Assembly (NCBI RefSeq): GCF_000735455.1
Contig: NZ_JMPS01000018.1
Coordinates: 1 to 64,000 of the forward strand
Source of the DNA: Yokenella regensburgei ATCC 49455
GTDB lineage: Bacteria; Pseudomonadota; Gammaproteobacteria; Enterobacterales; Enterobacteriaceae
Direction: 5' to 3'
DNA length: 64,000 nt
Within the stretch, counting starts at the first letter, position 1. Each line of letters opens with the position of its first letter. The notes beneath the pieces were generated by a model. It made no database searches and was not told the DNA's origin. It saw only the letters and a program-made list of their open reading frames with translations. Below are positions 23,153-31,964 of this stretch, in pieces. The translations under genes were made by a program, and so were the position numbers.

Positions 23153-23205
23153 CCCGGAGTGTCCACATACTGTCCACACTCCGGGAAATTTGAAAACGTT
23201 CCAAA
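23153..23205. repeat. Repeats after int: candidate attachment-arm sites
   Basis: Directly after int, CCCGGAGTGT (23153-23162) and ACACTCCGGG (23176-23185) form a perfect ten-base inverted repeat, and TGTCCACA occurs twice 11 bases apart (23160, 23171). TTTGAAAACGTTC at 23189-23201 also occurs in the C operator region (21707-21719). These could be Int arm sites, a Cox site and/or the int terminator. The prophage-host joint must lie between here and 23264. Confidence 0.5.
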
Positions 23206-23263
23206 CCTTCACAACTCTTTTTAAGTCGTTGTTTTGATTTGAATACAGAGGTAAGTGATTGAT

Positions 23264-23323
23264 AAAAAAAACCCCCACATCATGTGGGGGAAGACAGGGA
23301 TGGTGTCTATGGCAAGGAAAACA
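23264..23323 (-). ncRNA. cpxQ: CpxQ small RNA (3' end of cpxP mRNA)
   Basis: The minus strand after the cpxP stop reads TTTTCCTTGCCATAGACACC, later CTGTCTT, and ends in the hairpin CCCCCAC-ATGAT-GTGGGGG with eight T. This equals Salmonella/E. coli CpxQ as I remember it, the Hfq-bound fragment that RNase E releases from cpxP mRNA to repress targets such as cpxP-pathway and envelope mRNAs. The hairpin is also the cpxP terminator. The phage inserted just beyond the T-run without damaging it. Confidence 0.88.
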
Positions 23324-23330
23324 GGGTTTG

Positions 23331-23831
23331 TTACTGGTTGCTACGGGTATTGCTACTTGAAACTGTTATCGCAGAGCTCTGCGGCATCCGTGCAACTTCA
23401 CGCAACTGGTCCATTCGTTGCTGGTGTCTCTCTTGTAAAACAGCCTGCTGCTCCGGTGTTAGCAGGTTGTACATCTGGTTGCGTACCTTCGCCATTTCGA
23501 CCTGGCGAGCAACCTGCTCCTGCGCCATCTTTTCTGCCTGAGCGCGGACAGCGGTTTCATCAAATTTTTCGGCGGTGACAAGCTGATGCATTGTCTCCAT
23601 TTCGTTGATACTCACGGGCGGGCGTTCGTGCCTGGCCCTGTGCATTAAATCCCGCATCTGTTGACGCTGATGTTCGGTTAAACTTATGCCGTCAAACATA
23701 TGTCCCTGGCTGTTTCGCTGCGCACTCCCTTCAGTCGGGTGCCAGTTAACGCCGGTGACGACTTCAGCTGCCTGGCTAAATCCACTTAGCACTAGCGTTG
23801 AGGCCATGACGGCAGCGGTAACTTTGCGCAT
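23331..23831 (-). CDS. cpxP: Periplasmic Cpx inhibitor CpxP
   Basis: 166 residues, the E. coli length, counting from the second of two adjacent ATGs. Signal peptide [20 protein letters not shown] ends at ...AQ/SQA-A; the mature helical protein contains the two LTxxQ motifs ([21 protein letters not shown]). It binds CpxA to damp the envelope-stress response and delivers misfolded proteins to DegP. Divergent from cpxR, with a consensus CpxR box between them. Its 3' end yields CpxQ. Confidence 0.97.
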   Translation of the reverse strand: MRKVTAAVMASTLVLSGFSQAAEVVTGVNWHPTEGSAQRNSQGHMFDGISLTEHQRQQMRDLMHRARHERPPVSINEMETMHQLVTAEKFDETAVRAQAEKMAQEQVARQVEMAKVRNQMYNLLTPEQQAVLQERHQQRMDQLREVARMPQSSAITVSSSNTRSNQ

Positions 23832-23911
23832 CACTTGCTCCCAAAAACTTTTGTGTCGCGATTCAACGAGAGACAGTCTACGATTCAGGCTGCAAACATG
23901 CGTCAGGGGGT

Positions 23912-23926
23912 GTAAAACAACGTAAA
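23912..23926. promoter_or_regulatory. CpxR binding box
   Basis: GTAAA-ACAAC-GTAAA at 23912-23926 is a perfect copy of the GTAAA-N5-GTAAA CpxR consensus. It lies in the 150-base gap between cpxP and cpxR and would activate cpxP and autoregulate cpxRA. Confidence 0.9.
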
Positions 23927-23981
23927 GTCATGGATTAGCGTGCCTTGATGACGTAATTTCTGCCTCGGAGGTATTAAACCA

Positions 23982-24680
23982 ATGAACAAAATCTTATTAG
24001 TTGATGACGATCGGGAGCTTACCTCCCTGCTGAAGGAGCTGCTCGACATGGAAGGCTTCAACGTTCTGGTTGCCCATGATGGCGAACAGGCGCTGGCGCT
24101 TCTCGATGACAGCATCGACCTGCTTTTGCTCGACGTGATGATGCCGAAGAAAAATGGCATCGACACCCTTAAAGAGCTACGTCAGACACACCAGACACCC
24201 GTGATTATGCTGACCGCTCGCGGCAGCGAACTGGATCGCGTTCTGGGCCTTGAGCTCGGCGCGGACGACTATTTACCTAAACCGTTTAACGATCGTGAAC
24301 TGGTGGCCCGTATTCGCGCAATTCTGCGCCGTTCCCACTGGAGCGAGCAGCAGCAAAACACCGATAACGGCTCACCAACGCTGGAAGTGGACGCACTCAG
24401 CCTGAACCCGGGCCGCCAGGAAGCCAGCTTTGACGGGCAAACCCTGGAACTGACCGGTACCGAATTCACGCTGTTGTATCTGCTGGCGCAGCATCTGGGG
24501 CAGGTGGTGTCACGTGAACACCTGAGTCAGGAAGTGTTGGGCAAGCGCTTAACGCCGTTTGATCGCGCAATCGATATGCATATTTCGAACCTGCGCCGCA
24601 AACTGCCAGAGCGTCAGGACGGCCATCCGTGGTTTAAAACCCTGCGCGGCCGCGGCTATCTGATGGTGTCCGCTTCATGA
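23982..24680 (+). CDS. cpxR: Envelope-stress response regulator CpxR
   Basis: 232 residues, E. coli length. The receiver domain begins MNKILLVDDDRELTSLLKEL with phospho-acceptor Asp51 in LLLLDVMMPKKNG; the OmpR-type winged helix is at the C-terminus (about 135-230, SREHLSQEVLGKRLTPFDRAIDMHISNLRRKL). It is activated by CpxA upon envelope protein misfolding. The stop overlaps the cpxA ATG by four bases. Confidence 0.98.
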   Translation: MNKILLVDDDRELTSLLKELLDMEGFNVLVAHDGEQALALLDDSIDLLLLDVMMPKKNGIDTLKELRQTHQTPVIMLTARGSELDRVLGLELGADDYLPKPFNDRELVARIRAILRRSHWSEQQQNTDNGSPTLEVDALSLNPGRQEASFDGQTLELTGTEFTLLYLLAQHLGQVVSREHLSQEVLGKRLTPFDRAIDMHISNLRRKLPERQDGHPWFKTLRGRGYLMVSAS

Positions 24681-26050
24681 TAGGAAGTTTGACCGCACGC
24701 ATCTTTGCCATTTTCTGGTTATCCCTGGCACTGGTGCTGATGCTGGTTCTGATGTTGCCAAAGCTCGACTCACGCCAGATGACCGAACTGCTGGAAAGCG
24801 AACAGCGTCAGGGCATGATGATCGAGCAGCACGTCGAAGCGGAACTGGCGAACGATCCGCCGAACGACCTGATGTGGTGGCGGCGGTTGTTTCGCGCCAT
24901 CGACAAATGGGCCCCTCCGGGGCAGCGTTTGTTGCTGGTCACCAGTGAAGGCCGCGTGATCGGCGCAGAACGCAGCGAGATGCAGATCATTCGTAACTTT
25001 ATCGGCCAGGCCGATAACGCCGATCATCCGCAGAAGAAAAAGTACGGCCGGGTAGAACTGGTCGGCCCTTTCGCCATTCGTGATGGGGAAGACAACTACC
25101 AGCTGTACCTGATTCGACCGGCGAGCAGTTCGCAGTCTGATTTTATCAACCTGCTGTTCGACCGACCTCTGCTGCTGCTGATTGTCACAATGCTGGTCAG
25201 CTCGCCGCTGCTGCTGTGGCTGGCATGGAGCCTGGCCAAACCGGCGCGTAAGCTCAAGAACGCGGCAGATGAAGTGGCGCAGGGTAACCTGCGACAGCAT
25301 CCGGAGCTTGAGGCGGGTCCTCAGGAGTTCCTGGCAGCAGGCGCCAGCTTTAACCAGATGGTGACCGCGCTGGAGCGCATGATGACCACCCAGCAGCGTT
25401 TGCTGTCTGACATCTCGCACGAACTGCGTACGCCGTTGACGCGCCTGCAGCTGGGCACCGCGCTGCTGCGACGCCGCGCGGGTGAGAGCAAAGAGCTGGC
25501 ACGTATTGAAACCGAGGCTCAGCGTCTGGACAGCATGATCAACGATCTGCTGGTCATGTCGCGCAATCAGCAAAAGAACGCGCTGGTCAGCGAAACCCTG
25601 AAGGCGAACCAGCTCTGGGGTGAAGTGCTCGACAACGCGGCCTTTGAGGCTGAGCAAATGGGCAAATCGTTTACCGTGGAATATCCACCTGGCCCGTGGC
25701 CGCTGTACGGTAACCCGAATGCGCTGGAAAGTGCGTTTGAGAATATCGTTCGCAACGCCCTGCGTTACTCGCACACCAAAATCTCGGTGGCGTTTGCGGT
25801 GGATAAAGACGGCATTACGATAAACGTTGATGACGATGGTCCGGGCGTCAGTCCGGAGGACAGAGAGCAAATCTTCCGTCCGTTCTACCGTACCGACGAG
25901 GCTCGCGATCGTGAATCTGGCGGTACCGGGCTGGGACTGGCGATTGTTGAAACCGCCATTCAGCAGCACCGTGGCTGGGTGAAGGCAGACGACAGCCCGC
26001 TTGGTGGCCTGCGCCTGACCATCTGGCTGCCGCTATACAAACGAGATTAA
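24677..26050 (+). CDS. cpxA: Sensor histidine kinase CpxA
   Basis: 457 residues. Two transmembrane helices (about 7-29 and 165-185) flank a periplasmic sensor domain. HAMP, then the H-box ISHELRTPLTRL (His248 region), then N and G boxes (ENIVRNALRYS, DDDGPGVS, GGTGLGLAIVE). It phosphorylates CpxR and is inhibited by CpxP. A perfect hairpin follows the stop. It is a standard member of the family. Confidence 0.98.
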   Translation: MIGSLTARIFAIFWLSLALVLMLVLMLPKLDSRQMTELLESEQRQGMMIEQHVEAELANDPPNDLMWWRRLFRAIDKWAPPGQRLLLVTSEGRVIGAERSEMQIIRNFIGQADNADHPQKKKYGRVELVGPFAIRDGEDNYQLYLIRPASSSQSDFINLLFDRPLLLLIVTMLVSSPLLLWLAWSLAKPARKLKNAADEVAQGNLRQHPELEAGPQEFLAAGASFNQMVTALERMMTTQQRLLSDISHELRTPLTRLQLGTALLRRRAGESKELARIETEAQRLDSMINDLLVMSRNQQKNALVSETLKANQLWGEVLDNAAFEAEQMGKSFTVEYPPGPWPLYGNPNALESAFENIVRNALRYSHTKISVAFAVDKDGITINVDDDGPGVSPEDREQIFRPFYRTDEARDRESGGTGLGLAIVETAIQQHRGWVKADDSPLGGLRLTIWLPLYKRD

Positions 26051-26060
26051 GACGTTACTC

Positions 26061-26086
26061 CGCCCTCTCCCGCAACGGAGAGGGCG
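26061..26086. terminator. Hairpin between convergent cpxA and yiiM
   Basis: CGCCCTCTCC and GGAGAGGGCG form a perfect ten-base stem with a six-base loop, centred between the two convergent genes. It probably ends both transcripts. The CCCTCTCC core resembles the other hairpins at 35847 and 38252. Confidence 0.65.
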
Positions 26087-26087
26087 T

Positions 26088-26762
26088 TTACGCGCCCCAC
26101 AATCGCCGCGAATTATCTTCAATCACACCGCTTAACCGACGCTTCTGCATCGTTCTGGTCCAGCTGGTCGACAATCCTGCTGCCGACAGCAAACGGTGGT
26201 ACTGCTCATCGTCAAACGGCATATGCCAGGCAATCGCCGCCGCTTCACGTACCGAAATATCGCTCACCCGCGAAACCAGCTCCAGCGGCGCATCGCTGGA
26301 CACGTTGCCCGCGGCAACCACGCGATACAGCCAACCCACTTTGCCGCTGGCCTGCATCTGCGATGACATATCACTGATATTAAAATGGAAATTCAGCTTG
26401 AAACACGGGGAACGTGGCTGAGTCACCTGAATCAACGCCTCACCCCAACGGTAGATATCCCCGATGTAGACGTTCTCTTCGGTCATCCCCACCGTCGACA
26501 GATTCTCGCCGAATGCCGGGGCGCAGAACTGCTCAGCCAGCTCCGGGAACTCTCGCGCCCACTCGGCGTAGTGCTCGCGCGGGTAGTGGCACAGCGCGCG
26601 CTCCGGCCCGCCGTGTATCTTTTTCTCGGCCTGTTCGTCGCCTTCCAGCCCAAGCTCCGTTAGCTTCAGCTCGCCGTCAACCTGCACTTTGCCAATGGCG
26701 CTCGGCCTGCTGCCGGCGTAATCACGGATTGTACCTGTAAATACTTCCACCGCATGTCGCAT
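26088..26762 (-). CDS. yiiM: MOSC-domain protein YiiM
   Basis: 224 residues from MRHAVEVFTGTIRDYAGSRP, the E. coli length; a longer frame upstream is rejected. A MOSC domain (about 40-165) with GPERALCHYPREHY and FGENLSTVGMTEENVYIGD. E. coli YiiM uses molybdenum cofactor to detoxify N-hydroxylated bases such as 6-hydroxylaminopurine (established). The conserved Cys in PRSPCFKLN is present. It is convergent with cpxA. Confidence 0.95.
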   Translation of the reverse strand: MRHAVEVFTGTIRDYAGSRPSAIGKVQVDGELKLTELGLEGDEQAEKKIHGGPERALCHYPREHYAEWAREFPELAEQFCAPAFGENLSTVGMTEENVYIGDIYRWGEALIQVTQPRSPCFKLNFHFNISDMSSQMQASGKVGWLYRVVAAGNVSSDAPLELVSRVSDISVREAAAIAWHMPFDDEQYHRLLSAAGLSTSWTRTMQKRRLSGVIEDNSRRLWGA

Positions 26763-26882
26763 CTGTTTTCCCTTCCTTCGTCGCCTGGTGGCCTTATTAG
26801 AGCATAAATTTTGCGCATCGACTGCGTAAAATGCGACGAGCATAGCGCTTATGGTGGGCGAATCATGGTATCTCTTTATGGA

Positions 26883-26903
26883 AATTGAAACGGCATTTCA
26901 CAA
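26883..26903. promoter_or_regulatory. KdgR-like operator upstream of the aldolase gene
   Basis: TGAAA-CGGCA-TTTCA at 26886-26900 within AATTGAAACGGCATTTCACA. The spacing and arms are those of KdgR boxes, and a matching box lies before kdgT. It ends just before the Shine-Dalgarno (GAGGAG, 26905-26910), so it lies in or next to the start of the message. Confidence 0.65.
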
Positions 26904-26918
26904 TGAGGAGTTAACGAC

Positions 26919-27812
26919 GTGACCAGTCATTCACAGTTTGCCGGCGTCTGGTGTCCTTCAATCACCCCGATGGATGCACAGGGACAACTTGATCTGCAGG
27001 GCCTCGCAAAACACCTTGAACGCCTGACCGCCGCACGCATCGATGTGCTGCTACTAATGGGCAGCATTGGTGAATTCGCTTCCTTAAGCCTTGAGGAGCG
27101 CTTAACGCTAATTCGCGAGGCGCGAGCAATGTCGCCGTTGAAAATGGTGGCTAACGTCTCTTCCACCTGCGTGAGCGATATTCTGCGCATGGCGCAGGAG
27201 GCCTGGCAGTGCGATTATGACGCGGTGATGGTGCTGCCACCCTACTACTATGGGCAAACGCCACGCCAGCTTCTGAGCTACCTCCGCGAGCTTGGTAGTC
27301 AGTTCAGCGGCAAGTGGTTCGCCTATAACTTCCCGGCACGAACCGGGTGCGATATCACTCCTGAAATCACAGCAACGCTTGCCAAAGAGTTTGCCAATTT
27401 CGCCGGTATCAAAGACACGGTGGACTGCCAGTCGCACACCCGTAATACCATTCTCGCCACCGAATCAGTACGTCACGATTTTGCCGTACTCTCGGGTTAC
27501 GACGAGTATTACATTCCCAATCTGCTGGCGGGCGGTGCGGGGATTATCTCCGGGCTGAACAACATCGTTCCGGAGCTGTTCGTGCAGGCGCGGGATGCCT
27601 GGGAGGAACGGGATCTGCAGACGCTGTATAACGTCCAGCGTGAAATCAGCCGCTTTATGTCGATTTACACCATCGGTGACGACTTCGTCACCACCATCAA
27701 AACCGCTGTCTCACGCAAGAACGGCTATTGCCAGCCTCACTCACGCAACTTTGCGGGTGAACTTTCAGTGGCACAGTGCCAGCAGATAGACCACCTTTTC
27801 GCGCTCAACTAA
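26919..27812 (+). CDS. DapA-family 2-keto-3-deoxygluconate-type aldolase
   Basis: 297 residues, dihydrodipicolinate synthase superfamily. GTG start with a good GAGGAG site. Catalytic features: NPxxT-like YNFPARTG with the tyrosine, and Schiff-base lysine in GIKDTVDCQSHT. This superfamily includes E. coli YagE and YjhH, which are KDG aldolases. A KdgR-like box precedes it, and its convergent neighbour is the KDG transporter gene kdgT, so splitting 2-keto-3-deoxygluconate into pyruvate and glyceraldehyde is the best guess. Another 2-keto-3-deoxy sugar acid could be the substrate. E. coli has no such gene at this place. Confidence 0.82.
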   Translation: MTSHSQFAGVWCPSITPMDAQGQLDLQGLAKHLERLTAARIDVLLLMGSIGEFASLSLEERLTLIREARAMSPLKMVANVSSTCVSDILRMAQEAWQCDYDAVMVLPPYYYGQTPRQLLSYLRELGSQFSGKWFAYNFPARTGCDITPEITATLAKEFANFAGIKDTVDCQSHTRNTILATESVRHDFAVLSGYDEYYIPNLLAGGAGIISGLNNIVPELFVQARDAWEERDLQTLYNVQREISRFMSIYTIGDDFVTTIKTAVSRKNGYCQPHSRNFAGELSVAQCQQIDHLFALN

Positions 27813-27816
27813 CGAT

Positions 27817-27842
27817 AAAAGCCCCGTAGTTCGGGGCTTTTT
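27817..27842. terminator. Bidirectional terminator
   Basis: AAAAGCCCCG-TAGTT-CGGGGCTTTTT lies between the aldolase gene and the convergent kdgT, with A-run before and T-run after, so it can stop transcription from either side. Confidence 0.9.
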
Positions 27843-27859
27843 CATCGAAGCAGGGTTAT

Positions 27860-28843
27860 CTATTTTACCGTTTCGCGGATCTCAACCTTCGCCGCTTCAC
27901 CTTTCACCCTGCGCGACCACATAGAGGTGATGATAGGTACCAGAATCGACGTCACAATCACCGAAGTCGCAACCAGCGACGTCGCGGCCGGTGCAATCGG
28001 TTTAAACGCGGGCACCATCTCTGCAATCAGCACCGGCGTTGCGACAGCAGCACCGGCGGAACTTGAAGCAGCAATACCTGCCGTACCGTCGCCGCCCCCG
28101 ATGAGCTTATCGGCAAGAATCAGCGGGATACCGGTGATGATGATCACCGCCACGCCCAGCAGCACACCGAGCAGGCCGGTCTGCGCAATCACGCTCAAAT
28201 CAATCGTATTACCCAGCGCGAACGCGAAGAACGGGATCAGCGTCTGCACCGCTTTGCTGAAGAATTCACGCAGCTCAGGATCGAGGTTACCGAGCGCAAA
28301 ACCGACAAGGAACGGCAGCACTGCGCCGACAAATACGTGAGGCTCGAAGGAGGCAATCCCGGCGGTACCGAGGATAACCATGGTCATCAGCGGGCCGGAC
28401 TCCAGCGACATCAGGACAAACGCCCCGGCCTCTTCTTTGGTGCCGTACTGCTGCATTACCGAGGCGTACAGCCCGCCGTTGGTCATGTCCATCGCCGCCA
28501 CCAGCGCCAGCGTCGACAACCCGGCAAAGAAACCGGCTTCAACGCCATGCTCCGGAATGATGCGGGAAGCTATCGCCGCCACAATCCACGCCACAGCGAT
28601 TTTGGTCACCACCAGCGTGCCGGATTTACGCAGCACGGTACCGGTGGCGCTCAGTTTGATAGAAGCCCCCATGCAGAAGAACCAGACGGCCAGAATCGGT
28701 ACGGTTCCGGTGATCATCCCGTTGGTAAAGGAGCCAAAGTATTTACCCGCATCCGGGGAGAAGGTATGGCACAGAGCGCCCAGAAACAGCGGCACTAACA
28801 TCATGCCACCAGGGATTTTCTCAATCGCACGTTTAATCTGCAT
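27860..28843 (-). CDS. kdgT: 2-keto-3-deoxygluconate permease KdgT
   Basis: 327 residues, exactly the E. coli length, from [20 protein letters not shown]; an upstream in-frame start is rejected. About ten hydrophobic segments typical of the KDG transporter family, with [21 protein letters not shown] near residues 245-265. It imports 2-keto-3-deoxygluconate by proton symport. A KdgR-like box and a CRP-like site lie upstream. It is convergent with the aldolase gene. Confidence 0.96.
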   Translation of the reverse strand: MQIKRAIEKIPGGMMLVPLFLGALCHTFSPDAGKYFGSFTNGMITGTVPILAVWFFCMGASIKLSATGTVLRKSGTLVVTKIAVAWIVAAIASRIIPEHGVEAGFFAGLSTLALVAAMDMTNGGLYASVMQQYGTKEEAGAFVLMSLESGPLMTMVILGTAGIASFEPHVFVGAVLPFLVGFALGNLDPELREFFSKAVQTLIPFFAFALGNTIDLSVIAQTGLLGVLLGVAVIIITGIPLILADKLIGGGDGTAGIAASSSAGAAVATPVLIAEMVPAFKPIAPAATSLVATSVIVTSILVPIITSMWSRRVKGEAAKVEIRETVK

Positions 28844-28970
28844 ATCGCCACCTGACTCGATCAATGTAATGTTGTGGCCGCTGATTTCTGTTGTTGTATG
28901 CACGCGTCAGCGGTGTCGTTGCAGCCACAATAGACATTCACGAATCAGATAAAAGTGATCCAATTTGCAA

Positions 28971-29029
28971 AATGAAACTGTATTTCATAATTATCAGATC
29001 ATTGTTTTCTGTTGGTGACGTGTATCACA
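28971..29029 (-). promoter_or_regulatory. kdgT control region: KdgR-like box and CRP-like site
   Basis: AATGAAACTGTATTTCATAA (28971-28990) has the TGAAA-N5-TTTCA arms of a KdgR box. GGTGA-CGTGTA-TCACA (29014-29029) is one base from the CRP consensus TGTGA-N6-TCACA. Both lie upstream of kdgT, so repression by KdgR and glucose control by CRP are expected, as in E. coli. Confidence 0.75.
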
Positions 29030-29048
29030 GGAGGCGGGTAGCAGGCAT

Positions 29049-29076
29049 AAAAAAACCCCGCCGATTGAGCAGGGTT
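29049..29076 (-). terminator. sodA terminator
   Basis: On the minus strand AACCCTGC...GCGGGGTT followed by seven T forms a GC-rich hairpin 25 bases after the sodA stop. Confidence 0.85.
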
Positions 29077-29101
29077 ATCATCACGCCAGAGGCGTCAGAA
29101 C

Positions 29102-29722
29102 TTATTTTTTAGCAGCAAAACGTGCAGCGGCTTCGTCCCAGTTCACAACGTCCCAGAACGCTTTGATGTAGTCCGGGCGACGGTTCTGGAATTTCAGGTA
29201 GTAAGCGTGTTCCCACACGTCCAGGCCCACAATCGGGAAGCCGGAAGCGCCGGAAATAGCTTCACCCATCAGCGGGGAGTCCTGGTTTGCGGTAGAAACG
29301 ATAGCCAGTTTGTCACCTTTCAGTACCAGCCACGCCCAGCCAGAGCCGAAACGGGTTGCAGCGGCTTTTTCAAACTCAGCTTTGAAGTTGTCTACGGAAC
29401 CGAAGTCGCGCTCGATGGCGGCTTTCAGGTCACCCTGCAGGGTGGTGCCGATTTTCAGGCCTTTCCAGAACAGGCTGTGGTTCGCGTGACCGCCAGCGTT
29501 GTTACGCAGTACGGTTTTTTTGTCAGCCGGCAGTTGATCCAGTTTAGCGATCAGTTCTTCTGCAGACAGGTTGGCGAATTCTGGCAGGCTTTCCAGCGCG
29601 GCATTGGCGTTGTTGACATAAGCCTGGTGATGCTTGGTGTGATGGATTTCCATCGTCTGCTTATCGAAGTGCGGTTCCAGTGCATCATAAGCGTACGGCA
29701 GGGATGGCAGTGTATAGCTCAT
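29102..29722 (-). CDS. sodA: Manganese superoxide dismutase SodA
   Basis: 206 residues from [20 protein letters not shown]; the frame has an ATG two codons earlier. Metal ligands are His27 (EIHHTKHH), His82 (NHSLFW), Asp168 and His172 (DVWEHAYY). It destroys superoxide in the cytoplasm. A Fur-like box lies about 80 bases upstream, consistent with iron control known for sodA. Confidence 0.98.
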   Translation of the reverse strand: MSYTLPSLPYAYDALEPHFDKQTMEIHHTKHHQAYVNNANAALESLPEFANLSAEELIAKLDQLPADKKTVLRNNAGGHANHSLFWKGLKIGTTLQGDLKAAIERDFGSVDNFKAEFEKAAATRFGSGWAWLVLKGDKLAIVSTANQDSPLMGEAISGASGFPIVGLDVWEHAYYLKFQNRRPDYIKAFWDVVNWDEAAARFAAKK

Positions 29723-29798
29723 TTTCATCTCCAGTATTATCGGGCGGCAGAGGTGTTAACGCCGCGTAAGCAGTGGGTTCATTATAGTTAATTAAATG

Positions 29799-29817
29799 AT
29801 ATTGAAAATGATTATCA
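29799..29817 (-). promoter_or_regulatory. Fur box upstream of sodA
   Basis: GATATTGAAAATGATTATC matches the 19-base Fur consensus at 16 positions. Fur control of sodA is established in E. coli. Confidence 0.75.
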
Positions 29818-29865
29818 ATGCCGTAGTTTTCCTGTGGATATCCTCGCCGGTTATCTCGTTGATTC

Positions 29866-29881
29866 TGTGAGACAGCTCACC
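29866..29881 (+). promoter_or_regulatory. CRP-like site upstream of rhaT
   Basis: TGTGA-GACAGC-TCACC at 29866-29881 differs from the CRP consensus at one base. It lies about 130 bases before the rhaT ATG; rhaT is CRP-dependent in E. coli. Confidence 0.65.
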
Positions 29882-30009
29882 CGTAGTACGCGCTTTTTGC
29901 CAGCCCGGAACGCTTTGCGGCAAGGGGTCGAAGGTTAATCAGTTGTATGATTTTTACACTCATCCCGTCAGATGAAGATTCATCGACGACAACGATGAGG
30001 ATAAGAAAA

Positions 30010-31044
30010 ATGAGTCACGCGATTACGATGGGGATCTTTTGGCATTTAATAGGTGCGGCCAGCGCAGCCTGTTTCTATGCACCGTTCAAGAAAGTGAAAA
30101 ACTGGTCGTGGGAGACCATGTGGTCGATAGGCGGCATTGTCTCCTGGATAATACTGCCGTGGATTGTCAGCGCTCTGCTGCTGCCTGATTTCTGGGCCTA
30201 TTACCGCTCCTTTTCCGCCTCTACGCTGCTGCCGGTGTTTCTGTTCGGCGCTATGTGGGGGATCGGCAATATCAACTATGGCCTGACCATGCGCTATCTT
30301 GGCATGTCGATGGGGATCGGCATTGCTATCGGTATTACTCTGGTGGTTGGTACGCTGATGACGCCGATTATTAACGGCAACTTTGACGTTCTGATCCACA
30401 CCTCCGGCGGTCAGATGACCCTGCTTGGTGTTCTGGTGGCGCTGATTGGCGTTGGGATTGTGACCCGCGCAGGTCAACTCAAAGAGCGCAAAATGGGCAT
30501 TCAGGCGGAAGAGTTCAATCTGAAAAAAGGCCTGGCGCTGGCTGTGATGTGCGGGATTTTCTCGGCCGGCATGTCATTTGCCATGAACGCCGCCAAACCT
30601 ATGCATGAAGCTGCCGCGGCGCTGGGCGTTGACCCGTTATACGTTGCGCTACCGAGCTACGTCATCATTATGGGCGGCGGCGCGGTTATCAATCTGGGCT
30701 TCTGCTTTATTCGTCTGGCAAAAGTTAAAAACCTGTCGGTAAAAGTCGACTTCTCGCTGGCAAAATCGCTCATCATCAGCAATATCCTGCTTTCAGCACT
30801 GGGCGGTCTGATGTGGTATCTGCAGTTCTTCTTCTACGCCTGGGGACACGCCAGCATTCCGCCACAGTACGACTACATGAGCTGGATGCTGCACATGAGT
30901 TTCTACGTGCTGTGCGGTGGCCTGGTAGGGCTGGTGCTCAAAGAGTGGAAAAACGCAGGTCGCCGCCCGGTGAGCGTGCTGAGCCTCGGCTGCGTGGTGA
31001 TCATCATCGCTGCTAACATTGTGGGTCTTGGTATGGCGAACTAG
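30010..31044 (+). CDS. rhaT: L-rhamnose-proton symporter RhaT
   Basis: 344 residues, exactly the E. coli length, from [20 protein letters not shown]; upstream starts rejected. Ten predicted transmembrane helices. It brings L-rhamnose into the cytoplasm. The stop directly abuts the last base of rhaR on the other strand, leaving no room for a terminator between them. Confidence 0.97.
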   Translation: MSHAITMGIFWHLIGAASAACFYAPFKKVKNWSWETMWSIGGIVSWIILPWIVSALLLPDFWAYYRSFSASTLLPVFLFGAMWGIGNINYGLTMRYLGMSMGIGIAIGITLVVGTLMTPIINGNFDVLIHTSGGQMTLLGVLVALIGVGIVTRAGQLKERKMGIQAEEFNLKKGLALAVMCGIFSAGMSFAMNAAKPMHEAAAALGVDPLYVALPSYVIIMGGGAVINLGFCFIRLAKVKNLSVKVDFSLAKSLIISNILLSALGGLMWYLQFFFYAWGHASIPPQYDYMSWMLHMSFYVLCGGLVGLVLKEWKNAGRRPVSVLSLGCVVIIIAANIVGLGMAN

Positions 31045-31893
31045 TCAGACTAACGCGCGACTGCGATGACGCCACTGGCCTGGCGTCATCCCCGTTTCCC
31101 GATTAAACACCACTGAGAAATAGTTACTGTCTTCAAATCCGCACATCATCGCAATGTCGCTTATCATTCCCGGCGAATGCTGTAACAGATACTGGGCGTG
31201 GCAGATCCGCAGCTGGCGCAAATACTGGCCGACGGTCATGCCGGTCTGCTGACGAAACTGCTGACGCAATGCGCGCTCGCTGCAGCCTTCCTGCTCACAA
31301 AAACGCTCCAGCGTGAAGGGGCGGTTAAGGCTCCCCGCCAGCGCCGTAATCAGTTTATCGAGCAGCGTTTCGCTGTCGGTCGCCGCGAGGTTATCGGTAG
31401 CGTAACGATGACGACTCAACGTCAGCACCAGCTGAGCAAACAGCAGTTCTGCCATATTTCCCGCAAGTGGGTCATCCTTCAGATTTTCATGCTCCAGCTG
31501 GCTTATTACCTGCCGCACCAGCGTCATTCCGTTACTGCCGATGCGCCAGTGAGGTTGCCGGGGAGAACCGTTAAAACCAGGAATATGCGCTGCCCAGTCG
31601 AGGTTAAGCGTTAGCCGCTCCGGGCAGTAGATAATATTCTGCAGCACCAGAGAGTTTACCGAGGCGTAGGCGTGCTTATCTTCGGCGCGAATATAGAACA
31701 GATCGCCGCGGGTGATACGGTAGGGACGGTCGTTGAGGATGTGCAGGCCATTGCCGCGCCACACCAGCACCAGCTCGCAGAATTCGTGGGTATGTTCGGC
31801 AAAAACGTTTTGCGGGTAGCGGTCAGCTACCGCCACCGCCTGAGCGGGCGAGGCAAAAAACTCCGCTTTTTGCAGGATAAGTTCACCGGACAC
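31045..31893 (-). CDS. rhaR: AraC-type activator RhaR
   Basis: 282 residues, E. coli length. N-terminal cupin-like sugar-sensing domain ([20 protein letters not shown]) and C-terminal double helix-turn-helix (about 185-280, [33 protein letters not shown], then [24 protein letters not shown]). With rhamnose it activates rhaSR. It follows rhaS with a 71-base gap. Confidence 0.96.
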   Translation of the reverse strand: MSGELILQKAEFFASPAQAVAVADRYPQNVFAEHTHEFCELVLVWRGNGLHILNDRPYRITRGDLFYIRAEDKHAYASVNSLVLQNIIYCPERLTLNLDWAAHIPGFNGSPRQPHWRIGSNGMTLVRQVISQLEHENLKDDPLAGNMAELLFAQLVLTLSRHRYATDNLAATDSETLLDKLITALAGSLNRPFTLERFCEQEGCSERALRQQFRQQTGMTVGQYLRQLRICHAQYLLQHSPGMISDIAMMCGFEDSNYFSVVFNRETGMTPGQWRHRSRALV

Positions 31894-31964
31894 GACGTCA
31901 CCTCACTGTACGAAGCCGGATATTATTCGCGTTTCAGGCGCAAAAAACGGTGACTGCTCTCGCG

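Larger units (their letters stand above)
1..23205. mobile_element. P2-family prophage (right-hand part)
   Basis: Contiguous P2-like genes run from tail fibre gene H at the window edge to an integrase beside cpxP. Order is that of P2: H-I-J-W-V-S-R-lysis-X-L-M-N-O, then P and Q in the opposite direction, a cos-like site, gene A, early genes, cox, C, int. The left end, with G, FI, FII, T, D and the other attachment site, lies outside. From established knowledge, the P2 relative Wphi integrates between cpxP and fieF, which fits this position. The exact right boundary is not visible; it lies between the int stop (23145) and the cpxP/CpxQ terminator (23264). All structural genes look intact, so the phage may be functional. 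Confidence 0.95.

Noticed and set aside
24770-25969. 399-codon open frame opposite cpxA
   Set aside because: Antisense shadow; Arg/Gln-rich composition typical of mirrored codons, and cpxA is certain.
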